Positions 1-12,800 of a stretch of DNA of 64,000 nt are shown piece by piece (positions within the stretch are counted from its first letter, which is position 1; each line of letters starts with the position of its first letter). Below the pieces are notes generated by a model, which saw nothing but the letters and a program-made list of their open reading frames with translations, did no database searches and was not told the DNA's origin. Source of the stretch: Scedosporium boydii (Eukaryota; Ascomycota; Sordariomycetes; Microascales; Microascaceae); contig NJFT01000012.1 of NCBI GenBank assembly GCA_002221725.1, forward strand, positions 1 through 64,000. Reading direction: 5' to 3'. Position numbers and translations under genes: made by a program.

Positions 1-265
1 CTGGAATGGTGTTGAAAAGTGGTTATAGTGATATGTTCTGTGATGATCGATATGGCTGATGTGGCCGAATCGGGAATTTCGGCCGGCCGAAATGGGGGGG
101 TGGCCGAAATGGGTGGGTGGGGACTTACACAGCCGTATGGCAACCTTTTGATGGCAATAAAAGGAGTCTCCACCCTTTGAAATATCTGCACCTTGCATCT
201 CTCCCTTCTTCTTCTTCCCCCAGGATCTAAGGTGGTTATCCGCCGGAAACTTCCCATCAACGACC
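1..265. other. 5' flank of GID8, no gene seen
   Basis: No coding sequence recognised. It contains a GGCCGGCC palindrome near position 80 and two close copies of a GGCCGAAATGGG word (about 86-115). A pyrimidine-rich run (about 200-222) lies just before the first exon of the next gene, typical of fungal core promoters. Confidence 0.5.
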
Positions 266-1455
266 ATGTCTTCTGCGACGACAACGCCGATAAACCATTT
301 GTTTTCTGGGCGTTCTGACCATGCGTTACCTTATAATCGGTGAGTCTACATTCCACGGATCAGTTACCTCGTCTCCGGGTTTGAGTGTCCATCACCACCC
401 CTCGATACCTGATGAACAAATCAACAATGGGAATCTCTCCTAGCATTTCTCATGCGGAAATCCTTTGATCAATCTTCTTCTTTTCTGATATTCTTCACTG
501 CCGCTCCCTGACTCGCATGCCTCTGCATCTATCAACGTTTCTAACAAGCTGGCCAATTAGCGATGTTAATAGTGAGATGAACGCCCTCATTCTCGACTAC
601 TTGACGCTCTCCGGCTATTCTCGGGCGGCAGCAAACTTCTCTCGCGAGGCAAACCTCGATCCTCACCAAGACAACCAGTCTATTCTCACCCGCCAGAAGA
701 TCCAGAATGCGATTCACCGAGGCCATGTCCACGAGGCAATCGAGGCCTTGAACGACCTTGACCCAGAGGTAAATATATGTCCTAGTGTGCCCTCTTTCGG
801 TCGCCTTGAAAAATTCTCCCAACTTTCCATGATTACAAACCAGTTGTACATGCACCACTCTGAAGCATCAGGCTGTGCTGAGAACCAACCACCATTTTTT
901 ATGACTTGTTGCTCTATCCCTATCGATTTACCGTTGATCTTTGCGTGGCTTGACCTTGTCTAACGCTCTTATCAGATCCTAGATGGCGACCCTGTTCTTC
1001 ATTTCTCCCTACTGCGACTCCAGCTTGTTGAACTCATCCGGCAGTGCACTACGAGCCCGGACGGCGATATAACGCCTGCCCTGCATTTCGCACAGACACA
1101 TCTGGCTCCCAGAGCGCCCACAAGTCCCCAGTTTCTAGAGGATCTTGAGAATACAATGGCGTTGATCGTGTTTCCTCATGACAAACTTGGCCCAGATTTG
1201 GAACCTCTCCTCCATCCTAGCCTCCGCAGAGAAGTTGCGGATAATGTCAACAAAGCACTTCTTCAGAGACAGGCAGACCGTCGAGAAGCAGCCATTAGAA
1301 TGCTCATTCACACGAGAGCTTGGGCCGGCAAGACCGCTCAAGACTCAGGGAAAAGCCATTCCGAACAAATGGGGCTTGACCTCAGCTTGGACCTGCTAGG
1401 ACACCGCTCAAGGGCATCTGAGAATGGGAGTGAAGAAATGAATACCTCGCTATAA
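266..1455 (+). CDS. GID8: GID/CTLH ubiquitin ligase subunit Gid8 (LisH-CTLH protein)
   Basis: Probable scaffold subunit of the GID/CTLH E3 ubiquitin ligase, which in yeast degrades gluconeogenic enzymes. Proposed exons are 266-339, 561-768 and 976-1455 (253 aa). Exon 2 carries the LisH helix (MNALILDYLTLSGYSRAA) followed by the CTLH region (IQNAIHRGHVHEAIEALNDL). Exon 3 carries the CRA part with FSLLRLQLVELIRQ. This order and length match yeast Gid8 and human TWA1. The introns are GTGAGT...TTAG and GTAAAT...TCAG; the joins keep phase and give PYNR-DVNSE and LDPE-ILDG. The start is the ATG at 266. An in-frame ATG at 517 lies in what I read as intron 1 and would replace the N-terminus. Family assignment is strong; the first exon is inferred. 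Confidence 0.9.
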
Positions 1456-1995
1456 ATAAACCCTACTCGGGGGGTTTAGCTTTGTAGGAGGATACCCGGA
1501 AATCGGGATAATCCTTGATGTAATCACGATGTATGATTGTTACGAATATTGGGCAGGGGCACGGGAACGGGAACGGGAACGGGAACGGGCACTTTTACGG
1601 AGTCTAGGGAGGGTACGGCAGGATTATTTAAGATTTGCATGCATTATTAAAGGGATTGGTTCCGAGCCCTGTCATTGAGCGAAGAACACGAATTATCCTC
1701 GCTGGCGATGGGAATTCACCGTCTGTCACCATTGCTAGCGTGGGTGACGGTTAGATAACTTCATCAGCTTGATGTTCTAATATAATTTCTTTTTGAAGAA
1801 TTGTTCTAAAAATGCGCCGTGTCCCTGGTGAGTATACAAATAAGATTCTCTTATGCGAAGGTCTGACTCTGTTTGAAAGATCTTCGAACTGATGTGCCCA
1901 TCATGAACCAGGGAGGGTCAACGAATCTCAGGAGCAAGTGAGTGTCGTTTCTCCAATTGTATGAAGACGGATATATGTATTGTCAGCTCCCCATC
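1456..1995. other. Intergenic, with a GGGAAC microsatellite
   Basis: Sequence between the convergent GID8 and NDUFS4 genes. A hexamer repeat (GGGAAC) is present about five times at 1563-1590. No RNA gene or further coding region recognised. Confidence 0.6.
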
Positions 1996-2725
1996 TTATT
2001 TCGTGCGGGCCATCTTGAGCTTTCCTGCCGAATAGGTGAAGTTGTTGGCGTATGACTTTGGCTTGAAGGCACGGGTGTTCGGCTCCTGCACATAGTATTC
2101 GTAGCCTTGCTTCTCAGCGAACCGGATCGCATCCTCCTTGGATTCGAAAAAGATCCTGGTTCCCTGCATCATATCGCCCGACGACTGCCATCCCATAAGA
2201 GGATTTTCCCATCGGTGGCCCTTGGGAAGGATATCCCAATCCATTCGCCAATGGTGGCCTTGCCAGTTGCCAGATTGAGTAGCCGGCTTAGTTTCCTTGT
2301 AGATTCTGAGGTGGACAGGCGTCGGTTAGTGCAATGGGCAAGGAGAAGTTACGGTATCACGGAAGAACACGCACCTCACCTGCCTGGCCTGCAGCTCGAT
2401 CGGAGCTCCGGAGACCACGGCAGCGGGGATGATGTCGCCCTCCTCGCTTCCATCCTGAACTCGCTTCGGCACGGGGGTGAAAGTCCTAGAAGAAATGTCA
2501 GGACCGCTCGGAAAGTCATTTTTATGGGCAATCGTTTATGAAACCGTACGATGTCGCCTTGTCAGCCTCAATGCTATAGTCGGGTTGGTTTTGGCGGAGG
2601 CCAGGAGCTGCGGGCTGCTCCGCTGGGGAGAGAGAACTTTGGAACCGTCGATTAGCCACTGCGGGTCGGAGGATGGCGGTCCTTCGAAGGACGCCAGCAG
2701 AAATTGCCGTCCTCAACGTTGCCAT
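1996..2725 (-). CDS. NADH:ubiquinone oxidoreductase NDUFS4-type (21 kDa) subunit
   Basis: Accessory subunit of mitochondrial complex I, matrix side. Proposed exons on the minus strand are 2725-2550, 2485-2375 and 2305-1996 (198 aa). The N-terminus ([18 protein letters not shown]) is Arg/Ala-rich with no acids, as expected of a mitochondrial presequence. Exon 2 begins [17 protein letters not shown], and exon 3 carries [15 protein letters not shown] and [17 protein letters not shown], hallmarks of the ETC complex I NDUFS4 family. The C-terminal KxxRTK also fits. Donor 2 was placed as GTGAG|GTGCGT because it alone restores the conserved QVRIYK. The first ATG downstream of the transcript region is at 2725. 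It is divergent from ATP17, with which it shares a 332-bp promoter. Confidence 0.93.
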
Positions 2726-3057
2726 TGTTGTCGATGTAGTTGCTGTCGACGAAAACAAAGATTCGAGTTGGACGTCGACACCTGCGCTCTTTGAACAGGC
2801 GATATTATGGCAGAGGACTTCTTTCCGAGGGTGAGTTGGTGTTGATGATTGGTGCGTTCTGATTGGCTGTCCCGCAAAAACGTTGTGCCGAAAACTGCGT
2901 GGTTTTGCAGGGAACTTCGGCAGACCAATTCATCACGCTTCCACTCCTCCTTGCACGCAAATCATTCTCAAAGCCAATACTGCCGCATCTCGTCCCGGCC
3001 TCTCTTCTCGACCTGAACACACCGGCGTACGGAAGTCAATTGAGCAGTACCGCGAAA
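2726..3057. promoter_or_regulatory. Shared divergent promoter of two OXPHOS genes with paired CCAAT boxes
   Basis: This 332-bp interval separates the starts of the NDUFS4-type gene (minus) and ATP17 (plus). Two ATTGG words (CCAAT on the minus strand) lie at 2848-2852 and 2862-2866, 14 bp apart. CCAAT is the binding site of the fungal Hap2/3/5 (CBC) complex, which controls respiratory genes. Motif positions are seen directly; joint regulation is inferred. Confidence 0.55.
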
Positions 3058-3755
3058 ATGAGCTACGTACCTAAGCGAGCGTTGTCCACGCTCATCCCCC
3101 CCAAGGTACGCCTTTCCTCGGTTGGCGCCTGTAATGGGACGAGGCCATGTCCATACAGCCACACACAACAATCGCTAACACTGTCTCTAGGTTGCGTCTC
3201 CTAAGGTATTCCTTCCCTTGAATTTTTTTTTTTCGCCGAACACTCCCTCGAGCCTCCCATTTGCAAGCGACTCCGAAACGGGACATCGACTTTTCTTCTC
3301 CCAATCGATCGGCCCTGCTGAACTAAATCCTCGGGTCGTGGCTGACGTTTCTCGCGAGGCTGGATGCTAACCGCTATTCAATACAGGCCATTGGAGCTAA
3401 CCCCGATGCCGTCCGAATGCAGAGGGTAGTAAACTTCTACGAGAAGCTCCCCCGAGGTGCTGCTCCTGAAGTCAAGGCTACCGGTCTTCTCGGCCGATAC
3501 CAGGCCAAGCATTTCGGAAAGACGCCCACCGCCAAGCGTACGAGCAACAACATCCCACATCTCCATACTATGGAGGACCAATTTTTCTAATTCATTTTGA
3601 CCGTCTAGCCATTATCCACGTCGTCGTCTTCCTTGTTGCGATTGGTTATGCCCAGAACTACTACTACCATCTTCGTGAGTAATGAGGAGACAGACTTGTC
3701 GATTACACCCTGCTAACTGCTTCTTATAGGCCACCATAAGAACAACGCCCACTAA
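3058..3755 (+). CDS. ATP17: Mitochondrial F1Fo ATP synthase subunit f
   Basis: Small membrane subunit of the Fo part of ATP synthase. Five exons are proposed: 3058-3105, 3191-3205, 3387-3537, 3609-3674 and 3730-3755, giving 101 aa, the usual length. Exon 1 reads MSYVPKRALSTLIPPK; exon 2 is only 15 nt (VASPK). Exon 3 holds RMQRVVNFYEKLPRG and GLLGRYQAKHFGK. Exon 4 holds one hydrophobic segment (IIHVVVFLVAIGYAQNYYYH), and the protein ends HHKNNAH, as in ATP17 homologues. All joins keep phase with GT-AG introns. Four introns in a 306-nt coding sequence is dense. Confidence 0.93.
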
Positions 3756-4638
3756 GCCCGCATTGTTCGGATAAGGGTGCCCATGCCATCAAGTTGGAGA
3801 TGTATAAAAGATGCGGGACCAGCTGCTAGGTAGCACCAGAGTTCACCAAGGCTCTGTTTCAGCGGTGTCTAGATATATGACTATAGAAATGTCTTCTCTG
3901 TATTAAACTCCCAAAGTCCATATCAAGCATCTAGAATTAAGATGTGTGTGTGCGTATCCGTATGCCTCGGCAGTGGATGATGGTTATGATGGATCGTAAC
4001 CCACTGTCTCCCTGTTTCACCGACCCCAATGGGGAATCAAGCAGGACCTGAATTACCAGTATTTGGTACCCAAATGAAGCGCGCTGAATTGGTCACCAAT
4101 TGATAGACTAAATTTCTCGCATTCCTAATTTAACAACTGGATCAATCGATGCTGTGTTGTCAAACAAACGGCAGGAGACCAGACCATCTCCCACAAAGAG
4201 CCAGGAAAACAAAGGCCGGCTTATATTCGGCTAAACACGTCTCTTTCGCAAATATGAACTGGCGCTAATCCAATTTGGGAAGGACTACAAGCTGCTCTTC
4301 GAAGCCAACTCCCCAAAACTAAACGCATCCCTCATTTGTACACTACTCAGATACGTAGTATTGGAAGACTTTCGATCTCAGCCTTCTTTTCCTACTTACC
4401 CGCACCTTAATCATCAACCATCAGCGCTCGGCTGTTGCGCCCTTACGCCTAACTTTATTTCGCCATCGCGGCACCGATATCTCTGACAACACAGCTACCA
4501 CGCGCATCATCCCGCCGATAAATCCCATTTTACCAATCCATCCCGCATAGCGTTCCTTCCATCTGCCGTCACCTCGAGGAGCCCTCCCGAGCGACTCGAG
4601 ACTTCAAACCCGTTCAAAACGGCGCGTGTCGACGACGT
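3756..4638. other. Intergenic, no gene seen
   Basis: 3' region of ATP17 and long 5' leader of the next gene. No coding or RNA gene recognised. Pyrimidine-rich runs occur near 4380-4440, upstream of the start at 4639. Confidence 0.5.
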
Positions 4639-7600
4639 ATGATGGCCACTGAAGCCACTCTTGAGAAGCCCGCCGATGCTCCTGCCTCGACCGATTCTCA
4701 ACCCGTAAGTCACACTATCCATGGGGCATTAGTTACCCTCTGCTGCGCCTTCTTCCATAGCTTTGGGCACTAGGCTACACCAGCTTCCTTCCCGTGTCCG
4801 TTTGATGCTCATCGCTAACTTACTAGGTTGACTCTCTTCAGACTCCTGACTTTGAAACTACCAGCCAAGATGGTGTCCAGAAGCCATCTTTAAACGGCGG
4901 CCGCTCCAGCGACGACATCGAGAATAAGCGCATCACCGCAGTCGAAGACCAGGGTCATTCCACGGACGTTAGCGTGAGTGGGGGGTCGGACACAGAGGCA
5001 TCTAGAGCGGACTCGTCGAAGCCTCTGAATGACGACAAAGGCCATGAAAGGACGTCATCTACTGTTAAGAAACCGACTACCTTCAAGGCGGTTTCTGTCA
5101 ACAAAACCTTCCTGGCGTCCAAGGCCGGAGGTGGAACAGCGGCTGCTAAATCTGGCGACAAGAGCTCAGCAGCATCGGGCATGTCAAGCTCGCCGCTGAA
5201 CTCTTCGGGTTTCTTATCCAACCGCCCACGGCTCATCGCCAAAACTGGCAGCGGAACCCGGGACTCGATTCCACGATTCGCGGCAAACGGCGGCAAGCCT
5301 GCAGGAGCACCAGACCCAACTAGCGTCTGGAACAAAAATCGACGTAAGCTCTGTCATCCTCTAAAACAAATGCGTCCGCTTGGTGTTATTTTATTTTTTT
5401 ACTGACAGTTAATCACGAACAGCAACGCCTACCCCCGAACCCAAGAAGATGTCAGACGAAGAACTGAAAAAGTACGGTATCCACATGGCAACTCGACTTC
5501 ATTCAGAGGACAACAAGGGCCAGTCAAATTGGGCCGATATCGACGACGACGATGACGACTGGGCACCAGAGACCATCACTTGGACGGACGGCACAAAGAT
5601 AACCCTACCCCCTCCCGATGAGACGCAAAACAGTTCTGTGGGTCCCGCCCAGGCTGGTGGAACCGCGATTGCAAAAGACAAGTCAGCGAGTGACAAGACG
5701 AGATCAGCGGCACCATCGAGGACTGCTTCGCCTTCTGTCAGATCAGGTGGTCTAGCATCCGGCAAAGGCTTAATCTTGAAAGCGGGATCTACGGAGAAGG
5801 TCACTCTCGTCACCAAGCCTTCTGCCCCTCCACCCCCGGCCAAGTCTCCATGGGCGCCTCTGCCACCCATTCAGAAAGCCTCTCCGGTGGCCGTAGATTC
5901 CCTTCCTCTACATACGAGTCCTCGCCCTCCGCTGAGGGAGCCTCACGTCCATAAGTCGTTCCAGCACCCAGCAGCGAGGGAAATCGCCGCAGACGACTTT
6001 AGCCGGTCATCTTGGAGAGAAGGCCCCAACATGGCAAGCAGGGAACTCTACAACTCCCAGTCCGGGCGCTACGAGCCAGTGCAGGATCGCAGAGGCTCGT
6101 TTAGAGGGGACGTGTATAGTCGACCGGCCCTTCTACAACGCCCTCACCCCCACCACCATGATTCCACAGAACCATCCCCTACTTTTCAAGCCTCCCGGCC
6201 AGTACAAGATGGTCCATTCGGCAGACGCCGTGGCTCTTCCAACGTTAGTGGTGGCAGTGGACTTCTGCAGAGGGTAGGGAAGGGTTACGACACTGGCTCT
6301 ATGCCGCCACCAGATGTTTTGAATACCCGAAGAGGGTCGTTTGCCGCCTCTACCGATAGTCACATTTCACCGAGGAATTTCTCGCCGTCTGGTCAAGCCG
6401 GAGCAAGGCTTCAGTCCAGCCATGCCTGGCCGTCTAGGACTTCTCCGGCTGCAGCCTATGCTACTCCGCATTATTCCCACGCCCATTCGGAAAAGCCACC
6501 TACTCCTCAGGGTGGACCCGGGTCTAATGTCGCCTTACAGTCTGAAGAGGACACAGTGGAGTTCCAGAAACGGTTGATGCGGGAAAGGCGCGAGGAAGCA
6601 ATCAGACGGAGATTAGAAGAAGAGGCACGGGAAGAGGCCGCAAAGGCTGAACGTATTCGCCTGAAACTCGAGGCTATGGGACCTCCCCCAGAGAGGAAGA
6701 GTGCAAAAAAGGAGCCCACTACTGCGGACAACGCGGATGCCGCCGCCACCACTCCATCCCTCGCCCATAGCACCGTTTCAGTTCCCGGCCAGGCGACCAC
6801 CACCGCGAATGATCAGAACATCGCCTCTCAAGAAGACCAAGGTACTTCCAAACCGGCAACCATTTCCGCGACAACGACTTTGCCGGCCGGTCTTCCGAGC
6901 GAGCTATCTGCAGATTCCCAGGCACAGTCAAAGCCTACGAGGCAGCAAGACATAGGCCAGCCTCATATCTGGCAGGCTCCAGCACAGCCATCTTCCAGTC
7001 GGCTTACTTCGTGGCCATCCAGTAGCCAACAACCATCACGCAACGTATGGGGCTCTCCAAACAATGACCGTGGCTTAGGAAACGGCACCTTCAATCCAGA
7101 TTTAGGGCGTGTACCAGAATCCCGAGCAACTCAACTCCCCCAACACCCAGCGAAAGAGCCAGCGCCGATTGGACCTCCCAGCGCAAGAGTACTCAGCCAA
7201 CAGCCACCTACGCAAGCTTACCCGGCCGCTCGTTTGGACAGATATGGTGCACCTGAACCGCGCCAATACAGCGAGAAACAGAATCAGTGGGTAGCATCGG
7301 TTCTCCAGAGCGACGCCTCCCTACGGGAACAGCGGGCAAGGGATCGAGCCGATTTTGACCAGCGTCTTGCTGACCAGGGCTTAACGTACGATGACGCTCA
7401 ACCCACCATTAAGCAAACCTGGCGCCCGGATTCAAGCCCATCCCGACCCGAGCAGGTGTCTCGTGTAGCGGCCACTTCCTGGGGACGAGCCCTCGATGAA
7501 GGCAGCAAGCATAGTAATTCGATATCTCCGGACACACACGCTCCCAATGGTGTGATCAGCGGTTCCGGGGCAGCCGCAATTCTCACTTCAAGCGCTTCGG

Positions 7601-8628
7601 CCGCCACATCAGCGCAGCCACGCGCGTCGAGGTTCTTCCCACCCAAGGAAAGGGACACACGAGCCGGCACACACACCAATTCGGAATCCGAACGACCAAA
7701 ATCTCCATCACCTCCACCCCCTACAATGGACGATCATCCTGCCTACGATGGCGATGTATCCCACCCTCATGTGTCCTTGCCCCCACCTCAACCCATTGTT
7801 AAACTGCCACCTGCTCCCCCAACGTCGGCATCTGGTCAAGCTCCGAAGGCAGATTCGACCTGGCTCAACTCCACCCATCACAGGCCTCTTCACAGCTCTT
7901 CAACAAGTGGCTCAACCGCGGGCCATCATTCCTCTATAACCATACATAGTCCACCACAGTCTCAGCAAGAATGGCAGGAGAAAATATACGAGTTAACCGG
8001 ACGTAGGGCCGCACCACCAAAGTCGCCGGCGGTTGAATCCGCAAGCCGAACCATGCTCGACCACTCATCCCAGTACAACCCTGCCACAGTTTCACTTCCC
8101 AGCCATATTGCAGTGAAAGAAATGGACAAGGGCGGAGTGACAAGCAAACCTATGGCTGAGGAGTGCTTTGAGGAACAGGAAATGGGCTCGTTGCCCCTAA
8201 TTCGAATTCCGCATAAGGCACCAGATGCAGCCTGGCAGCCGGCCGTACCCGCTAACAAGCCTCTTCCGAGGACCTTCATGGTGGTCGCAAACACGGCAAA
8301 GCACCTCGATCTATCTGATTACTCGGTGGTCCGCATCTCCTTCCCAGGCATGCCTATGGAAGCCAAGACAGTTCCCTTCCATTCCAGTAATAGAGGAAGC
8401 AGTCGAAGCACAGGGCATGGCCGATCCACCGGACGCAATCGTGCTTCGGGCTCAAATTATCGAGGCGGGAGCGGCGGGAAAAGGGACGCGTCCAGTGGAT
8501 TTACCAACGAATCGACGACCAGCGCCCAAGGCCCAACCTCATCCTTAGGATCTAGGGGCCGTGGAGGCTACCGTACCAGAGCGGGAGAGACGTGGTCGCG
8601 GCGATCCACTCACTCAACAAACAACTAA
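4639..8628 (+). CDS. Large conserved disordered protein with an acidic WAPE motif and RGG-like tail (function unknown)
   Basis: Family not named. Proposed exons are 4639-4704, 4827-5343 and 5423-8628 (1262 aa); two adjacent ATGs begin the frame. Most of the protein is low-complexity Ser/Pro/Gln/Ala sequence. Around residue 205 there is a compact, conserved-looking segment: SDEELKKYGIHMATRLHSED followed by NWADIDDDDDDWAPETITWT. A charged helix rich in Arg/Glu (ERREEAIRRRLEEEAREEAA) near residue 575 could form a coiled coil. The last about 90 residues are rich in Gly, Arg and Ser, with SRGRGGYRTR near the end, like RGG RNA-binding tails. This suggests an mRNA-associated factor, but that is inference. 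Confidence 0.8.
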
Positions 8629-9896
8629 TCGAACGACCTGGGCCATCTTAACAAGAAGACGGAATCGGAGGTCACCTCTATATCCCCTTATCCTGAAGCT
8701 TGAATGCGCTCCAGTGGACATGTCTAGTATTCATCAACCTCTTTCTAGTTACGCGTTATTAGAGAACTGGGGTTTTCGCCATAGTTTTCTTCACACCGTC
8801 CTTATCAGTTCCCTGGCCTTCCAGCTCTAGACCTCGTGGTCAATTTGATGGTTTTGCCGAGCCCTGCGCACTCGGCCGGTGAAGCTTTCCCTGCCTCTGA
8901 TCTTGTCTAATGATCACGGCAGTGTGTACAATTTCAGTCCTATTAGTCCCCTTACTTTCTTCTGACCTATTCTTCTTCACGCGACTACCCTGCCAACCTA
9001 GTCTATTCCAGTCATAACACACGGAATTTGAAGACTCGGCACAACTCTCAGGAGGCAGCAACAACGTGTGGCGAAGGATGCCCATCATCCGGGGCGAAGT
9101 ATCCAGCCCCTTTGGTTCTGTTTCTATCTCTTCTTCCCTCTGCGTTTCCCATTCCCTTTTTTTTCTCTCTGTCTTTCGCCTTGCCCTCGGTCCTCGTGGT
9201 CATCAGGCTTCGCCTACTCGCCTCGGCCCCCAAGCCCTCCTGCATCACCATTTACCTCTCGCTCCATCCAGTGTTAGAAGGAAACTTTTAGTATTGGCTG
9301 AATGAATGGTCATGATGCATATGGATTAGAAAAAGGGAGGAATTAGTGTTAGTGGTTTTCGGGATTGGGACTAATCTTGTGGTGCACAAGGCGTGAAAGG
9401 AGCACTACAGTTCTCTCTTATATCTACCTTGTTGTTGGGGAGTGGGTGCCCCGGGAAAATCCATACTTCTGCCGGGCAGCAGGTGCCAGAGGTGTACCAT
9501 TGCCGTGATGGCAAAGTCTGTCATAGCTGAGAAGAACGACGCGGCGAGGCTGATACCTACAAAATACATGAGAACTATGATCTGAGCTTGTTTTTGAAAT
9601 TGGTTTGTTTCTGTTGATCCAATGCATGGTATATGTGTATAGTTTCATGCCTAAAGGCATGATGAAACCCGTGAAGCCAGTCAACATTGGTAGATTTTTC
9701 AAACACAGAAGCAGTTGAGAATTAAAGTCATGCATTCATCTCTACATACGATTTACCAGGGCAGTGCAGACAACAGATTCGTAGACGCCAAACACCTTAA
9801 ATACCCCCTTGTTCGCCCCTTCAAGACGAGATATAAACTCGTAAATTAACCATTCCAGCCCCTCTGCCCGTAGCAATATCTATCATCCATCTATAC
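8629..9896. other. Intergenic, no gene supported
   Basis: Lies between the large disordered protein (plus) and the MCM6 stop codon (minus). It contains pyrimidine-rich stretches (about 9095-9260). Two short open stretches on the minus strand (about 9420-9565 and 9750-9875) look protein-like but lack a start and do not join in phase; see rejected items. Confidence 0.5.
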
Positions 9897-12800
9897 TCAA
9901 TACTCCTCCAAAGCGCAGTTGGGGTGAAGCACATAAACGACCTTGGCAGTTTGGGATGCGGCAGCTTCATCCTCGTCTGCTAGATCTCCGCGAATGGCCA
10001 TGAGAATGTTATCCTAGAGTTGACACCCGCAGTTAGCGACGAGGCCTGAACACTAAGGAAGGGGGGAATCCGAAAGAGTAAACAATATTAGCCAATCTTA
10101 CCTTGACCATTTTCTTCAATACCATCTTGGCTAGAGCCATCTCCCGATTGTAGGCTTCCTCACCATCCAGCTCCTCCTCCTTCTGCTCAAGATACCACTG
10201 CACGAGCTGGTCACCCTCGACGCCCTCACCGGAGCCTGTCTCATCCTCATTCACGCGCTGGACGAACAGATTAACCATGCTAATATACTTGTCATACGTG
10301 ATGGTCTGCTTGGGGCGTGCCGGTGCAGGCGTCTGGCTGGGGCGTGGTGTGGCCTGCGGTCGCTGCCCCTCCATATCCGAATCAGAGTCCACGTCGGAAC
10401 CAGCACCGGTAGGTTCAACAGGTGAACCTCCCTCGGAGCGACCGGCAGCTTTATCAGCGGCGCGACGGAGAGTCTCTCCGTCTTCTTCTTCATCTGGTTC
10501 ATCCATCTCCACGTCGTCATGCTCGACTGAGATGATACTCTGCCGAAGGAGATTGGACGCCTCGATCACCATGGTTGCGCTGATCTCCTCGACACAATTG
10601 ACTTTGGCGATGGCTTCGGATAGACGAATCATGCTCTCGAGCTGACGGACAGTAATCCGATATGAGTTCCTCCCAATACCACCCTGCGCATCATCTGCTC
10701 TGAGTTCCTTATATTTCTGGACGAGGACGTCTTTGGCCTCGTCGGTAAACTCGGGACGGAAAGTCCGCGCAAAGCGTATGTATCGTTGCAACTGCTCCGT
10801 GCTAAACTCCGGCTCGATGGCGTCGTCACGCAATTGGTGGATGCTAACAATGTGGTCGGCTAGCCTCCTATCAATCTGCTCATTACACTCGTCAAGAATG
10901 ACAAAGAAGAGATCGAAGCGAGACATGATCGGAGCGCTCATGTTAATGTTAGATCGAAGGTTGGTCTTGCGGTTATATCGCCCTCCAACGGGGTTTGCGG
11001 CGGCAAGAATGCTAGTCCTCGCGTTGAGTGTTGCCTGGATGCCAGCTTTCGCGATTGAGATAGTTTGCTGCTCCATAGCTTCATGGATAGCGACCTGGTC
11101 TGCAATGTCCATCTTGTCGAATTCATCAATGGCGCAAATGCCATTATCGGCAAGCATGAGGGCGCCGGCCTCTATCGTGAACTCGCCGGTTTCTTCATCT
11201 TTGACGACTGCCGCGGTAAGACCAGCCGCCGAGGAGGCTTTACCACTGGTATAAACGGCTCGAGAGGCAAAGGAGCAGACATACTTTAGAAACTGAGACT
11301 TTGAGGTTGAGGGGTCGCCAACAATGCAGATGTTGATGTCGCCTCGGAGTTGCATGCCTTCTGGTGTTGACTTGTGAACGCCCGACATCAACTGGAGTAG
11401 TATACCCTTCTTCACGATCTCATGACCATAAACCATCGGCGCAATAGAGTGAACCAAGCGGGAGTAAATGTGGTCGCTGTGTACCATTTGCCGCAATTCC
11501 TCGATCTCAGAAGGGTTCATGGAAGCAAGAACAGCTGCCTGGGCTTCCTCAACAGACTCAGCTTCGTTCGATGAACCTTGGGTCAAGGCACTGATGACGT
11601 CTGCTACAGACCCCTTGCCAGCTGCTGCGGCGGTATTTCCGATATCAGGGGTAACCATACAGGCCAGGAAAGCGAGGCGGTAGGTAAGATCCCGCACACC
11701 GAGAGTCTTCAATCCCGTCACACCATTCCCGCCAGCATCGTTTCCACGCATTGCGCTTTTGTCGTCGCGGACTGCCGTTGGCCTAACTCCCGGAAGTCCG
11801 AGTTGACTAACGTCGGGGACCACGATTAATGCTCCTGTGAAAACGCACTTCTCGCCAGCCTTGGCTCGGTCGACCATCTCCCCGCGAAGGATCACATCCA
11901 TAGTGCGAGGCATGCTACCGGTGGGGATTTCTGAACTGTTCTCTTGAATGCGCACTTTTTGCCAATCAACAAAGGTACTGTGGCGAATGTCGAGCTGCCA
12001 GGCTTGCCGATTCAAGCATGTTTGATTAGGACATTGAGTTGGCTCGGTGTACCGGAATGTCTGCTCTACATTGGGTACAACGGTGCGACAAGCTTCACAG
12101 ACAAAAGTGGCCAACGACAGTTCGGGTCGGACTTCGGACGTCCTCGTTACAGTGCCCGAGATAGAAAGAAGCATGCCGATATTTTTCGCTCTCAGGCTGC
12201 GGATTCTCGACACCAAGGGGAGATTATAAAACGCAATGGAGAAGAGCTTGTCGGTTTGCTGATTGCTCGTCCGGTTCCCCAATTCCGACTGGCTCGCCGA
12301 TCCCGCGTTGCTCACAGCAGAGCTCGCAAGATTGCTCGACGTGGTAGGTTGCCGGTGCTCCCTAAAATACTGGGGTTCGTGTTTAGCGATCATATTGTGT
12401 AGGCCGGCAGTCAAAAAAGGTAAGAATCGGTAGTATTGATTCATTATACCATCCGCTAGGCCGCCATTCTGATACGCAAGCAGATGCCTAAAATCAACGT
12501 AGAAGGTTGACAATTGGTAGGCTCGCATATTATTGATCTGGGCGACATAGTACTTGTCTGTCGTGACGGCGCTGGAGACAGGCGCTGCGGATGAGGTTGG
12601 ATCTTCAACAAATCTACGAAAATATTGGGTTAGTCAAGGATTCTCGTTAATCATAAAACAAATATTCAGCTGCGGACGAGATGCCACACTTTTCAATAAA
12701 ATCCTCAAAACTCTCTTGCACAGTCAAGCCCAGCTTATCCTCGACTCGCGGGATATCTGCCGCTCCGGCGCGACGGGACCGGTGAGGTATCTGGTCATCG

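Noticed and set aside
517..560. ATG at 517 as the GID8 start
   Set aside because: It sits in a region best read as intron 1; the ATG at 266 with a clean GT-AG intron gives a family-like N-terminus. Kept as an alternative.
9420..9875. Protein-like open stretches on the minus strand (SLAASFFSAMTDFAITAMVH near 9530 and EWLIYEFISRLEGANKG near 9820) as a small spliced gene
   Set aside because: No start codon for the upstream part, and the candidate donor (GTAAATC near 9749) and acceptor (TTGTAG near 9563) do not agree in phase; no family recognised.
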